A DNA stretch of 64,000 nt, taken from Thermohalobaculum xanthum (GTDB taxonomy: Bacteria > Pseudomonadota > Alphaproteobacteria > Rhodobacterales > Rhodobacteraceae). The stretch is from the NCBI RefSeq assembly GCF_016623495.1, contig NZ_JAEHHL010000010.1:108304-172303 (forward strand), in the 5' to 3' direction. The translations under genes were made by a program, and so were the position numbers. The notes below the pieces were generated by a model that saw only the letters and a list, made by a program, of their open reading frames with translations, ran no database searches and was not told the DNA's origin. Of this stretch, positions 9,362-18,559 are shown one piece after another (within the stretch, counting starts at the first letter, position 1; the number at the start of each line of letters is the position of its first letter).

Positions 9362-9789
9362 GGATCGATCCTCATGATCACGGTCGCGGTGATGTCACCG
9401 CCCAGAAGGTTCGAGAACACCGAGAAGGTGGTCAAGAAATCCGGGTCGCGGCGTACCGTCACGATGACGCTCTTGCCATCGGGATGCGGCGCGGTCAGCA
9501 CGGTAACATTGGTCACCCCCAACCGCTCGGCCGCGAAGGCGCTGAGGTCGGAGGAACTGCTGCCATCGAGCGATCCCGCGGCGATCGTGCGCGCGACGTC
9601 GCGCGCCACGTTCCACATCTCGCCGTGGCGCCAGTACAGCAGCGATGCATCGACGGTGAGAAAGACGAGGAACAGGAAGAACGGCATCCAGAGCACGATC
9701 TCCATGGTCGCGCTTCCCCGCTCGTCACGCAGGTAGCGCGAAGCCCGGGCTCGCAATGCCTCGTTGAAACGTTTCAAGTCACCCCTCAT
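9358..9789 (-). CDS. TadE-like pseudopilin B
   Basis: A 143-residue paralogue of pseudopilin A and first gene of the tadE-tadE-tadG set. The leader ends DERG (Gly25), followed by SATME with Glu30 at +5, then the helix IVLWMPFFLFLVFLTVDAS. The post-helix motif WRHGEMWNVARDVARTIAAG matches pseudopilin A almost position by position. The ribosome-binding site is weak (GGGTGA). The 221 bases upstream separate it from the glycosyltransferase gene and should hold the promoter, which I could not place. Confidence 0.85.
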   Translation of the reverse strand: MRGDLKRFNEALRARASRYLRDERGSATMEIVLWMPFFLFLVFLTVDASLLYWRHGEMWNVARDVARTIAAGSLDGSSSSDLSAFAAERLGVTNVTVLTAPHPDGKSVIVTVRRDPDFLTTFSVFSNLLGGDITATVIMRIDP

Positions 9790-10010
9790 TCGTCACCCAT
9801 AGAATACACTCGGGGATCAATGCACACATGCGACACGGACGATTCAGCGTCCGATCGCTCAGCAACCCCGCCGGATGAGCGCCGCTCCAAACGCCTTCCA
9901 TTAATAATATCGCAGAAACCGCTGCTCTGAGCGAGTCATTTTGCGGCGCAGCCCCCTTGGATGCACCATATCATTCCACTAAACTTGCCTACTCGTCTCA
10001 GATTGGGCCG

Positions 10011-11924
10011 CTATCCGATCCTCGTGACTGGCCGCCCATTCTCATTCGGCGACTCAATCGCGTCATCTCCGGTCGGCGCGGTGCGTTTGAGCCATGCGCT
10101 GATTCCATGCCTGGTCTTGTCCCAGTAGTATGGGGCGATGAAAAGCTCGACGACCGCCTTCCAGGCCGCGATCGCGCCCAAAGTCCAGTAGACCGGCAGC
10201 ATCGGCACCCACATCAGGAACGCCGGCGATCCGCGCCGCAGCATCGCGACGGCGGCGCAGCTCAGCATCACGGCCTGGCCAAGTCCGAGCGCCCAGCCCA
10301 GCGGCGTGAGCAGCCACGCCGGGATCACCTCTCCCCAGACCGATCGCCCGGTCACGGCCCAGGTGCAGAGCGACGCCCAGAACAGCGGCATGGCAAGATA
10401 GCTGAGCGCACCGCCGAGCAGCAGCACGTTGAGACCGACAAACCCCTTCGCGCCAAGATCGCGCCAGAGCCGGTCGGGCCGGCGCATATGCGAGAGCCAG
10501 GTCAGCATGTAGCCCTTGAGCCACCGCGAGCGCTGCCGCACCCAGGGAAGTGCGCGGCAGTTTGCCTCCTCGCGCGTCGTGGAGTCGACAACCTCGCAAC
10601 GCATCCCGCGGCGCGCGAGGCGCATGCCGAGGTCTGCGTCCTCGGTGACATTATGCGCGTCCCAGCCGCCCAGTTCCAGCAGCGCCTGCCTGCGGAAATA
10701 GACCGAGGTGCCGCCCAAGGGGATGGGCAGACCAAGCTGCTGGAAGCCGCGCATCAGCACGTCGAACCAGATCGAGTATTCGATCTGGAAGCATCGCGTG
10801 ATCCAGTTCTCGGCCGCGTTGTAGTAAGACAGCTGGCACTGAACGCACGCGACCCGTTCGGGCGCGGCGACAAGGTGGCGTGCGACGCGACGGAACTGGT
10901 CCGGGTCGGGGCGATCCTCGACATCCAGGATGCCGACGATGTCACCGTGACAGAAATCGAGCGCGTAGTTGAGCGCGCGCGGCTTGGTCTTCGGCGCGCC
11001 TTCGGGCACCGTCAGCACGCTGATCCAGTCCGGCAGGCAGACCTCGGCCACCGCTCGGCGGGTCGCGTCGTCGTCAGCCTCCAGCAGGATCTTCACGTCC
11101 AGCAATTCTCGCGGATAGTCGGTGGCGCCGAGCGCGGCCGTTATTTCGGGCACCATGCGCGTCTCGCGATAGAGCGGCACCAGCACGTCGATACGTGGCC
11201 ATCGGAACAGCTCGACATTCGGGGCGTGATCGAGCCGCTCGCCCGGCCTTCCGGCGAGCATCGCCGCGAGCCTCAGCCCCGTCGTGAGCGCGTTGATCCC
11301 GAGCAGGGCGCCCGCCGCGGCCGCGGCAAGGGCGCTGCCCGCCGTGAGCGCGGCCAGCGCCACACCAAGCAGGCCGAGCCCCACGATTGCCCGTTGCAGC
11401 GCCAGTGTCCGCACGCTCTCGCCCGGGGGCGTGCGTTGCGACGCCCGTGCTGCCAGCACCGGTGCCGCGTGGGACTGGATCGCCGCATCGAACTGCGCAC
11501 GGGTCGCTACGACGACATCCCCCGCTGCGATGCCCGGACGGCCCATCGCACGCGGCGGGTCGTCCGTGACGTGGACGACCCTGCCGCCCCGCATGCGCCA
11601 CGGCAGCAGGCGGTCGTCGAGCCAGCGCGACGCGTCGCGCGATGCCGCAAGGACATCCGCGTCAGGCGGCTCGGCCTCGAGGTCGATGACGGGCAGGCCC
11701 CACTGCTCGCCCAGAGCCGCGGCAACGTCCCGGGGCACGGTCGAGCCGCGCGCGCACAGGAGTTCTCCCAGCCGGCATCCCCGCTGGGGCATGAGAGCGA
11801 GCGCCTGTGCGAGGTCTTCGCCGGTCACCGCACCGCGCGCCACCAGGATCTCGCCGATCATGCGACCCGAGCGCGGGGCGTGGCCCGCGAAGCGGCCAGG
11901 CGTCACCGGCGTCGAGACGTTCAC
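10011..11924 (-). CDS. MshEN-domain family 2 glycosyltransferase
   Basis: A 637-residue membrane glycosyltransferase. Residues 22-150 resemble the MshEN/GspE N-terminal domain (IGEILVARGAVTGEDLAQAL, then RLGELL). Two hydrophobic stretches (about 178-215) precede a GT2 domain: DVLVPLYRE at 246-254, DVED at 334-337, TEDADLG at 428-433 and the QRSRW motif at 464-468, as in cellulose synthase-like processive enzymes. C-terminal membrane helices follow. MshEN domains bind cyclic di-GMP in several ATPases, so c-di-GMP control of polysaccharide export is a reasonable inference. It may make a surface glycan linked to attachment. The start has no strong RBS; Met22 is an alternative start. Confidence 0.88.
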   Translation of the reverse strand: MNVSTPVTPGRFAGHAPRSGRMIGEILVARGAVTGEDLAQALALMPQRGCRLGELLCARGSTVPRDVAAALGEQWGLPVIDLEAEPPDADVLAASRDASRWLDDRLLPWRMRGGRVVHVTDDPPRAMGRPGIAAGDVVVATRAQFDAAIQSHAAPVLAARASQRTPPGESVRTLALQRAIVGLGLLGVALAALTAGSALAAAAAGALLGINALTTGLRLAAMLAGRPGERLDHAPNVELFRWPRIDVLVPLYRETRMVPEITAALGATDYPRELLDVKILLEADDDATRRAVAEVCLPDWISVLTVPEGAPKTKPRALNYALDFCHGDIVGILDVEDRPDPDQFRRVARHLVAAPERVACVQCQLSYYNAAENWITRCFQIEYSIWFDVLMRGFQQLGLPIPLGGTSVYFRRQALLELGGWDAHNVTEDADLGMRLARRGMRCEVVDSTTREEANCRALPWVRQRSRWLKGYMLTWLSHMRRPDRLWRDLGAKGFVGLNVLLLGGALSYLAMPLFWASLCTWAVTGRSVWGEVIPAWLLTPLGWALGLGQAVMLSCAAVAMLRRGSPAFLMWVPMLPVYWTLGAIAAWKAVVELFIAPYYWDKTRHGISAWLKRTAPTGDDAIESPNENGRPVTRIG

Positions 11925-12024
11925 GTCAGGACCCCGTCCGGGCCCGTCCGGTCATTGCGGCGACACCACGACACCTGAACACCCTCCAGCACACCACCGG
12001 AGGGAAGGTTTACAAAGTCTTAGG

Positions 12025-12039
12025 TTAACAGTGGTTTAA
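12025..12039 (-). promoter_or_regulatory. CtrA-type box TTAA-N7-TTAA
   Basis: TTAACAGTGGTTTAA is an exact TTAA-N7-TTAA match to the full CtrA binding site known from Caulobacter and Rhodobacterales. With one flanking GG/CC on each side it also forms a palindrome (GGTTAA-N7-TTAACC, 12023-12041). It lies about 100 bases upstream of the glycosyltransferase start and inside no gene, so control of that gene is likely. A different dimeric regulator could also use the palindrome. Confidence 0.6.
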
Positions 12040-12045
12040 CCATAA

Positions 12046-12069
12046 CCCGGCGCAGCGCTCTGTGCCGGG
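12046..12069 (-). terminator. Hairpin after carA
   Basis: A 10-base-pair stem with one G-T wobble (CCCGGCACAG / CTGCGCCGGG in the minus sense) and a 4-base loop begins 7 bases after the carA stop. It is followed by TTATGGTT rather than a full T run, so it is a plausible but not ideal terminator. Confidence 0.55.
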
Positions 12070-12076
12070 CGCGCGT

Positions 12077-13234
12077 TCAGGCCATCGCGGCGACGAAGCG
12101 CTCGAACAGATAGTAGCTGTCCTGCGGGCCCGGGCTGGCCTCGGGATGGTATTGCACCGAGAACACCGGACGGCCCTCGACCCTGATGCCGCAATTCGAT
12201 CCGTCGAACAGCGACACATGGGTCTCCACCACGCCCGCGGGCAGGCTCGCGGCATCGACGGCGAAACCATGGTTCATCGAGGTGATCTCGACCTTGCCGG
12301 TCTCGAGATGCTTCACCGGATGGTTCGCGCCATGATGGCCATGATTCATCTTCATGGTGCGCCCGCCCAGGGCCAGCGCCAGCATCTGGTGCCCCAGGCA
12401 GATGCCGAAGACCGGCTTCCCGGCCTCGATCACGCCCTGGATCATCGGGACCGCATAGGTGCCGGTCGCAGCCGGGTCGCCCGGACCGTTCGACAGGAAG
12501 ACGCCGTCGGGGTCATGCGCGAGGACACACTCGGCCGTCGCCGTCGCAGGCAGCACCATGACGTCGCATCCGGCAGAGGCCAGGCAACGAAGGATGTTGC
12601 GCTTGGCGCCGTAGTCCACCGCGACCACCTTGTGGCGTGCACCCTCGACCCGCTGGTGCCCCTCGCCCCAGGCCCAGCGCCCCTCGTCCCAGCGATAGGG
12701 CTGCGGGCAGGTCACCTCGATGGCGAGATCGGTGCCGTCGATCCCGGGAAACGCCCGCGCAGCAGCAACCAGGGCGTCGGTATCGAAGCGCCCCTGCGGA
12801 TCATGCGCGATCGCGACATGCGGCATGCCCTTGTCGCGGATCAGGCGGGTGAGCCGACGCGTGTCCACGCCCGAGACGCCGACGCGCCCGCGCCGGGCCA
12901 GCCATTCCGAGAGATGGTCGGCCGCGCGCCAGTTCGACGGATCGGTGACGTCCCACTTCACGACCATCCCGCGCGCCACCGGGTCGGTGGTCTCGTCATC
13001 CTCGGGGTTCGTGCCGACATTGCCGACATGCGGGAAGGTGAAGGTGACGATCTGGCCGGCATAGGAGGGATCCGTCATGATCTCCTGATAGCCGGTCATT
13101 GCCGTGTTGAAGCACAGCTCGCCGACCGCGACCCCCTCGGCCCCAAATCCTCGGCCGAACACCAGCGTGCCATCGGCCAGCGCGATGCAGGCGGTCGCAC
13201 CCGGCGGCGTGGAGGTTCCGGCGTCGGCGATCAT
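12077..13234 (-). CDS. carA: Carbamoyl-phosphate synthase small subunit
   Basis: A 385-residue glutaminase subunit of carbamoyl-phosphate synthase. It releases ammonia from glutamine for the large subunit CarB in arginine and pyrimidine synthesis. The class I amidotransferase domain has GICLGHQ with the nucleophile Cys279 and YHPEASPGP with the catalytic His/Glu. The N-terminal CPSase small domain holds the CFNTAMTGYQE motif. The start at 13234 has GAGGAGAACGCC just upstream. carB is not in this window. The divergent yqeY neighbour is the usual arrangement in this group. Confidence 0.96.
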   Translation of the reverse strand: MIADAGTSTPPGATACIALADGTLVFGRGFGAEGVAVGELCFNTAMTGYQEIMTDPSYAGQIVTFTFPHVGNVGTNPEDDETTDPVARGMVVKWDVTDPSNWRAADHLSEWLARRGRVGVSGVDTRRLTRLIRDKGMPHVAIAHDPQGRFDTDALVAAARAFPGIDGTDLAIEVTCPQPYRWDEGRWAWGEGHQRVEGARHKVVAVDYGAKRNILRCLASAGCDVMVLPATATAECVLAHDPDGVFLSNGPGDPAATGTYAVPMIQGVIEAGKPVFGICLGHQMLALALGGRTMKMNHGHHGANHPVKHLETGKVEITSMNHGFAVDAASLPAGVVETHVSLFDGSNCGIRVEGRPVFSVQYHPEASPGPQDSYYLFERFVAAMA

Positions 13235-13462
13235 GGCGTTCTCCTCGGGTGCGAGTCGCGCCGGGAAGTCGCGTCACCCGGAGCGGCTGGAAGCTAGCCC
13301 TGCGCGCCCGATTGGTCAAGAACCCACAAGATACTGATATATAACGGATTTACGCCCAGGAGACTCGACTGTTCGGCATTGCAGCATATATGACGCTCGT
13401 GTAACGTCACGTGTCTTGCGCTGGAATAGCGTGCCACGGAAGAGCGTTCGGGGTAGCAAGCG

Positions 13463-13918
13463 ATGATCAGAGACCAGATTGCATCGGCGCTCAAGGATGC
13501 CGAAGAAGCCGGCAACGACGTGCCATGTTGCACGATGCGCCTCATGCTGGCGGCCATTCGCGACCGCGACCAGGCATTGAACAGCGACGATGGCGGTCAG
13601 CGGCTGGACGAGCCCGAGACGATCGCGCTGCTCGCCCGGATGATCGCCCAGCGCGAAAAATCCATCGAGGAATACGAGCAAGCCGGCCGCATGGAAGAGG
13701 CCGAGCGCGAGCGGGACGAGATCAAGATCATCCGCCAGTTCATGCCCCGGCCGCTGACCGGCCAGGAATATGACGCCGCCATCCGCGGCGCGATCGCCGA
13801 GACGCAGGCCTCCTCGATCCGCGACATGGGCAAGGTGATGGGCGTGCTCCGCAGCCGCTATCCCGGCCGGATCGATTTCTGCGACGCCAATGCCCGGGTC
13901 AAGGCCGCGCTTGGCTGA
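13463..13918 (+). CDS. yqeY: GatB/YqeY domain protein
   Basis: A 151-residue YqeY protein, a stand-alone domain related to the tRNA-binding tail of GatB. Family features include the helical N-terminus MIRDQIASALKDA, the MLAAIRDRD segment, IIRQFMPRPL in the middle and the DMGKVMGVLRSRY motif near the C-terminus. Length (about 150) is normal. A role with misacylated tRNA is inferred in the literature but not established. It is divergent from carA and followed by hisS. Confidence 0.92.
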   Translation: MIRDQIASALKDAEEAGNDVPCCTMRLMLAAIRDRDQALNSDDGGQRLDEPETIALLARMIAQREKSIEEYEQAGRMEEAERERDEIKIIRQFMPRPLTGQEYDAAIRGAIAETQASSIRDMGKVMGVLRSRYPGRIDFCDANARVKAALG

Positions 13919-14008
13919 CACCGCGGCGGCCCGCCCGCTTGCCCCTTACCCTCCGATCCGCTAGGGAACCTCGGCGCGCGTGCCGGGCGTGCGGACGAGG
14001 GACGACCC

Positions 14009-15550
14009 ATGGCCAAGGACAAGGTGAAGAAGACGCCCCGACCGCGGGCCGAGACCCCGCGCGGCTTTCGCGACTATTTCGGCGCGGAGGTGGTCGAACG
14101 CCGGCGGATGCTCGACGCGATCTGCGATGTCTACCACGCCTATGGTTTCGACCCGCTCGAAAGCTCGGCCGTCGAGACGGTCGAGGCGCTTGGCAAGTAT
14201 CTCCCCGATGTCGACCGGCCGAACGAGGGCGTCTTCGCCTGGCAGGATGATGACGAGAGCTGGCTCGCGCTGCGCTACGATCTGACGGCGCCACTGGCGC
14301 GCGTCTTCGCGCAGCATCGCCTGTCGCTGCCCACGCCCTACCGGCGCTATGCGGTCGGGCCGGTGTGGCGCAACGAGAAGCCGGGGCCCGGACGGTACCG
14401 CCAGTTCTATCAGTGTGACGCCGACACGGTGGGCACGCAGACCGTCGCTGCGGATGCCGAGATCTGCATGATGCTCGCCGACGCCTTCGAGGCCATCGGC
14501 ATCAGCCGCGACGACGTGATCGTCCGGGTGAACAACCGCAAGGTGCTCAACGGCGTGATGGAGGAGATCGGCGTCCTCGACCCCTCGGACCCCGGCATCC
14601 GCGCGCATGAGCGCGGCATTGTCATGCGCGCGATCGACAAGCTCGACCGGCTGGGCGAGGACGGGGTGCGTGCGCTTCTCGGCAAGGGCCGGCTCGACGA
14701 GTCGGGCGACTTCACCAAGGGCGCGGGCCTCTCCGCCGACCAGGCCGAGATCGTCATGGGGTTCGTCGCCGCGCGCCGCGACACTGGCGCCGCGACCTGC
14801 GCGCGCCTTTGCGAACTCGTCGGCAACTCGGCGACGGGCGCCGAGGGCGTGGTCGAGCTCGAGACCATCGCCGAGCTGATGGAGGCGCAAGGCTACGCCA
14901 GCCGCGCCATCATCGACCCCTCGGTGGTGCGCGGCCTGGGCTATTACACCGGCCCCGTGTTCGAGGCCGAGCTGACCTTCGAGATCGTCGACGAAGACGG
15001 CCATCGCCGACAGTTCGGATCGGTTGCGGGCGGCGGCCGCTACGACGATCTCGTGAAGCGCTTCACCGGACAGGCGGTGCCGGCAACCGGAATCTCGGTC
15101 GGCGTCGATCGACTGCTGGCGGCGCTGCGTGCGATCGGGCGCGCCGGCGGGGCCGAGGCCTCCGGCCCCGTCGTCATCCTCGTGATGGATCGCGACCGGA
15201 TGGCCGATTACCAGACGATGTGTGGCGAGCTTCGCCGGGCCGGCATCCGGGCCGAGGTCTTCCTCGGCGGCGGCAACATGGCACGCCAGCTCAAATATGC
15301 CGACAAGCGCAACGCGCCGGTGGCGATCATCGAAGGCGGCGACGAGCGGGCGGCAGGTGTCGTCCAGCTCAAGGACCTCGACCTCGGCGCGCGCCTGTCC
15401 TCCGAGATCGCGTCGCGCGAGGAATGGCGCGAGCAGCCGGCGCAGCAGACGGTCGCGCGTACCGACCTCGTGCCGCAGCTGCGCGCGATGCTTGCCCGGG
15501 CGGAGGCCCGCGGCCCGGCTGTCGCACGCGACGGAAACGGCGCGGCGTGA
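14009..15550 (+). CDS. hisS: Histidine-tRNA ligase
   Basis: A 513-residue class II histidyl-tRNA synthetase. Motif 2 lies in [17 protein letters not shown], the histidine A motif in [13 protein letters not shown], and motif 3 in [13 protein letters not shown]. The C-terminal anticodon-binding domain follows (about 395-490). The sequence is longer than the enterobacterial enzyme (about 424) and resembles the divergent alphaproteobacterial type. Some members of that type pair with a tRNA-His lacking G-1; whether that holds here cannot be seen. The stop overlaps the hisZ start (GTGA). Confidence 0.95.
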   Translation: MAKDKVKKTPRPRAETPRGFRDYFGAEVVERRRMLDAICDVYHAYGFDPLESSAVETVEALGKYLPDVDRPNEGVFAWQDDDESWLALRYDLTAPLARVFAQHRLSLPTPYRRYAVGPVWRNEKPGPGRYRQFYQCDADTVGTQTVAADAEICMMLADAFEAIGISRDDVIVRVNNRKVLNGVMEEIGVLDPSDPGIRAHERGIVMRAIDKLDRLGEDGVRALLGKGRLDESGDFTKGAGLSADQAEIVMGFVAARRDTGAATCARLCELVGNSATGAEGVVELETIAELMEAQGYASRAIIDPSVVRGLGYYTGPVFEAELTFEIVDEDGHRRQFGSVAGGGRYDDLVKRFTGQAVPATGISVGVDRLLAALRAIGRAGGAEASGPVVILVMDRDRMADYQTMCGELRRAGIRAEVFLGGGNMARQLKYADKRNAPVAIIEGGDERAAGVVQLKDLDLGARLSSEIASREEWREQPAQQTVARTDLVPQLRAMLARAEARGPAVARDGNGAA

Positions 15551-16692
15551 CCCCGGCGACCCGGCTCGGTCCCGATCTCGCGGCGCTCGACCGGGCGCTC
15601 GCGGCGCTCGCGCGGCTCTTTGACGATGCCGGTTACGAAGCCGTCTCGCCGCCGCATCTGTTCCCTGCCGACCTCATGCTCGACCTCTACGGCGAGGACA
15701 TCCGGGCTCGCGCCTTCCTGTTTCCCGGCGGCGGCGGCGACGAGGTCTGCCTGCGCCCCGATTTCACCGTGCCCGTCGTGCTCGCGCATGGCGAGCGCGG
15801 CTGGGACCGGCCGGCGCGCTACGCCTATCAGGGCCCCGTCTTTCGGCGCCAGGCGAGCGGCTCGCGCCGCCCGGTCGAGTATTTCCAGGCCGGCATCGAG
15901 TATCTGGGCGCGGCCGATCCCGCCGAGGCTGAGGCCGAGGTGCTGACGCTGACCCTGCGGGGGCTCGAGTTGCTCGGGGTCGCGCCGCTGCGCCTGACCA
16001 CGGGCGATCTGGGGATCGTCTTCGGACTGCTCAACGCTCTCGACATGCCCGTGGGTCGCCGGGCACGGCTTCGCCGGCATCTTTGGCGTCCTGCCCGGTT
16101 CCACGCGCTCGTCGCCGCGGCCGTGGCCGGGCCGACCGAGGTGACCGCGCGCCGCGCGAGGCTCATCGCCGCGGTCGGCGCGCCCGACCCGCTTGCACAG
16201 ATCGAGCGCCTCGCGGCCGGTGAAGGCGAGATCCTCGGGCTGCGCGACATAGAGGACATCGCCGAGCGCGCCGCCGCGCTTGCCGAGGCCGCGGCCGAGC
16301 CGCCGATGCCCGCCGAACAGGCGGAACTGATCGAGGCGGTTCTTGGGGTCAACGGCCCCGCCGAAGGCGCCCTCGCTCGCCTCAGGGGCCTGACAGCCAA
16401 CGCAGGCATCGGCCTCGATCGCGAACTCGACGCGTTCGAGCGCCGCCTCGAGGCGTTGGCCCGGCACGGGATCAGCGGGTCGGAGCTCGCCTTCGACGCC
16501 GATTTTGGCCGCAACCTCGAGTACTATGACGGCTTCGTCTTCGAGGTCAGCGGCCCCGACCCGTCGCTGCCCCTGGCCGGCGGCGGGCGCTACGACAGCA
16601 TGACGACGCGCCTCGGCGCAGGCACCAGCGTTCCCGCCATCGGCGCGATGATCCGACCCGAGGCCGCGCTTGCAATGCGGGGGGGGCGCTGA
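15547..16692 (+). CDS. hisZ: ATP phosphoribosyltransferase regulatory subunit
   Basis: A 381-residue HisZ, a catalytically dead paralogue of histidyl-tRNA synthetase that is required by short HisG and gives histidine feedback. The fold is shown by GPVFRRQ (motif 2-like) and AGGGRYDSM (motif 3-like), without the anticodon-binding tail. The start is GTG at 15547, overlapping the hisS stop by 3 bases. Longer upstream readings run through hisS in another frame and are rejected. The end overlaps hisG by one base, so hisS, hisZ and hisG form one translationally coupled unit. Confidence 0.93.
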   Translation: MTPATRLGPDLAALDRALAALARLFDDAGYEAVSPPHLFPADLMLDLYGEDIRARAFLFPGGGGDEVCLRPDFTVPVVLAHGERGWDRPARYAYQGPVFRRQASGSRRPVEYFQAGIEYLGAADPAEAEAEVLTLTLRGLELLGVAPLRLTTGDLGIVFGLLNALDMPVGRRARLRRHLWRPARFHALVAAAVAGPTEVTARRARLIAAVGAPDPLAQIERLAAGEGEILGLRDIEDIAERAAALAEAAAEPPMPAEQAELIEAVLGVNGPAEGALARLRGLTANAGIGLDRELDAFERRLEALARHGISGSELAFDADFGRNLEYYDGFVFEVSGPDPSLPLAGGGRYDSMTTRLGAGTSVPAIGAMIRPEAALAMRGGR

Positions 16693-17396
16693 TGGGCAGC
16701 CTGACGCTTGGCCTTCCCTCCAAAGGCCGCCTGATGGAAGCCACCATCGAGTGGTTCGGCGCCCGGGGCATCACCATCCGCCGCAGCGGTGCCGGGCGCG
16801 AATACGCCGCCCATGCGGAAGGCATCGACGGGCTCGACATCGTGATGCTCTCGGCCGGCGAGATCCCGCGCGAGCTCGATCGCGGCCGCATCCATCTCGG
16901 CGTCACGGGCGAGGACCTGATCCGCGAGAAGATCGCGGGATGGGAGCACCGGGTGAAGATCGCCACCGCGATGGGCTTCGGACACGCCGACCTCGTCGTC
17001 GCGGTGCCCGCCTGGTGGGTCGATGTCGAGACGATGGCCGATCTCGACGAGGCCTGCGCCCAGTTCCGCGCCCGCCACGGCACCGCGCTGAGGATCGGCA
17101 CCAAGTACCACGCGCTGACCCGCGACTTCTTCCGCCGCAAGGGCGTCGCCGACTACCGCATCGTCGACAGCCAGGGCGCGACCGAGGCCGGCCCCAAGAA
17201 CCAGAGCTTCGAGGCAATCGTCGACATCACCTCGTCGGGCGAGACGCTGACCGCGAACCACCTGCGCGTCCTGTCAGACGGGATGATCCTGCAGAGCCAA
17301 GCCAGCCTGTGCCTCAGCCTCGCCGCCGACTGGGGCGCCGAGGCAGTGCGGGCGCGCGACAGCCTCGGCACGAAGCTCGGCCTCGCGCTCGGCTGA
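16692..17396 (+). CDS. hisG: ATP phosphoribosyltransferase, short form
   Basis: A 234-residue short-form HisG, catalysing the first step of histidine synthesis (ATP plus PRPP to phosphoribosyl-ATP). It starts with LTLGLPSKGRLME, has the GVTGEDLI segment and the KYHALTRDFFRRKG region, and ends ITSSGETLTANHLR before a short tail. It lacks the C-terminal regulatory domain of the long form, which explains the need for HisZ encoded directly upstream (TGATG one-base overlap). Confidence 0.95.
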   Translation: MGSLTLGLPSKGRLMEATIEWFGARGITIRRSGAGREYAAHAEGIDGLDIVMLSAGEIPRELDRGRIHLGVTGEDLIREKIAGWEHRVKIATAMGFGHADLVVAVPAWWVDVETMADLDEACAQFRARHGTALRIGTKYHALTRDFFRRKGVADYRIVDSQGATEAGPKNQSFEAIVDITSSGETLTANHLRVLSDGMILQSQASLCLSLAADWGAEAVRARDSLGTKLGLALG

Positions 17397-17413
17397 CGCA
17401 GCCGCAGGCTGCG
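17397..17413. terminator. Hairpin between convergent genes
   Basis: CGCAGCC-GCA-GGCTGCG forms a 7-base-pair stem directly after the hisG stop and ends just before the stop of the convergent UPF0173 gene at 17416. No T run. A bidirectional terminator is likely. Confidence 0.5.
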
Positions 17414-17415
17414 GA

Positions 17416-18111
17416 TCACAGGTTGACGCTCTCCATCACCTCCGGAGCGTGCACCGCGACGGGCGCGACCAGCGCGCGGAAGTCGTCGGCTGACTGCGCC
17501 AGAAGCGGGAAGGTGCGGTAGTGGCTCACGATCACGCCCTTGAGGTCGAAGAACTTCTTGCAGGCATAGGCTGCGCGCTGCGCGTCCATGGTGAAGTGTC
17601 CGCCGATCGGCACGATCGCATGGGTCGGATGGTGCAGATCCTCGAACAGCGCCATGTCGGCCATCACGTCGGTGTCGCCCATCACGTAAAGCGTCACGCC
17701 CCCGCTCGCGATCATGAAGCCAGACTCGGCGCCGGCATAGACCGGCGCGCCGTCAGGCCCCGCGACCGAGGACGAATGGACTGCATTCACCATCGTGACC
17801 TTGACGCCACCCAGGTCGACCGTGCCGCCCTTGTTCATGCCGATGCCCTCGACGCCCTCGGCCGCCGACACCCAGCTCACCCAGTCATAGATGCCGACGA
17901 TCGGCGCGCCGGTCTTCGCCGCGATCTCGGCCGCGTTCGAGGAGTGGTCGCCATGGCCATGCGTGACCAGGATATGCGTCGCGCCCGTGATCGCCTCGTC
18001 GAACCGCGCCTCGTCGAAGGCTGGATTGCCGCGCAGCCAGGGGTCGAGCAACAGGACCTGCCCGCCGGTCTCGATGCGGAAGCTGGCATGGCCAAGCCAC
18101 GTGACTTTCAT
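17416..18111 (-). CDS. UPF0173 metal-dependent hydrolase
   Basis: A 231-residue cytoplasmic metallo-beta-lactamase-fold protein of the UPF0173 (YtkL/UlaG-like) family. [14 protein letters not shown] opens the domain. THGHGDH carries the metal ligands, YVMGDTDV the bridging Asp, and PIGGHFTMD the late His. The start at 18111 is set by GGAGGAC upstream and by family starts; longer readings run into non-conserved sequence. The natural substrate is unknown for the family. Confidence 0.9.
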   Translation of the reverse strand: MKVTWLGHASFRIETGGQVLLLDPWLRGNPAFDEARFDEAITGATHILVTHGHGDHSSNAAEIAAKTGAPIVGIYDWVSWVSAAEGVEGIGMNKGGTVDLGGVKVTMVNAVHSSSVAGPDGAPVYAGAESGFMIASGGVTLYVMGDTDVMADMALFEDLHHPTHAIVPIGGHFTMDAQRAAYACKKFFDLKGVIVSHYRTFPLLAQSADDFRALVAPVAVHAPEVMESVNL

Positions 18112-18266
18112 CGGATGTCCTCCGTACTGATCCGGGTCGGGGCAAGGATGGCGCATTTCGCCTGATCCGCAAGGCGCATCGGCCACATCGGACCCGCACT
18201 TGCCGCCGCCGGGCGCGCCCGCTAAACCACGGCTCCGACACGACCCCATTTCCGGAGGCCGCATTC

Positions 18267-18554
18267 ATGAGCATCGACGCCGCAACCGCGCGCAAGGTGG
18301 CGCATCTTGCCCGCATCTCGGTTGCCGAAGACGAACTCGAGCAACTCACCCGCGAGCTGGACGGCATTCTCGGCTGGGTCGAGCAGCTGCAGCAGGTCGA
18401 TGTCGAGGGGGTCGAGCCGATGACCTCGGTGACCCCGATGTCCCTGCCCCGGCGCGAGGACGCGGTGACCGATGGCGGCATCCGGGACAAGGTGCTGGCC
18501 AACGCCCCGGATGCGCGCGAGGGCTTCTTCGCGGTTCCCAAGGTGGTGGAGTGA
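18267..18554 (+). CDS. gatC: Asp/Glu-tRNA amidotransferase subunit C
   Basis: A 95-residue GatC, the small bracing subunit of the GatCAB amidotransferase that converts Glu-tRNA(Gln) and Asp-tRNA(Asn) to the amide forms. Features are [38 protein letters not shown] and the conserved LR/PRREDAV region. GGAGG lies upstream of the ATG. It precedes gatA by 5 bases; gatB is elsewhere. Confidence 0.95.
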   Translation: MSIDAATARKVAHLARISVAEDELEQLTRELDGILGWVEQLQQVDVEGVEPMTSVTPMSLPRREDAVTDGGIRDKVLANAPDAREGFFAVPKVVE

Positions 18555-18559
18555 CGCCG

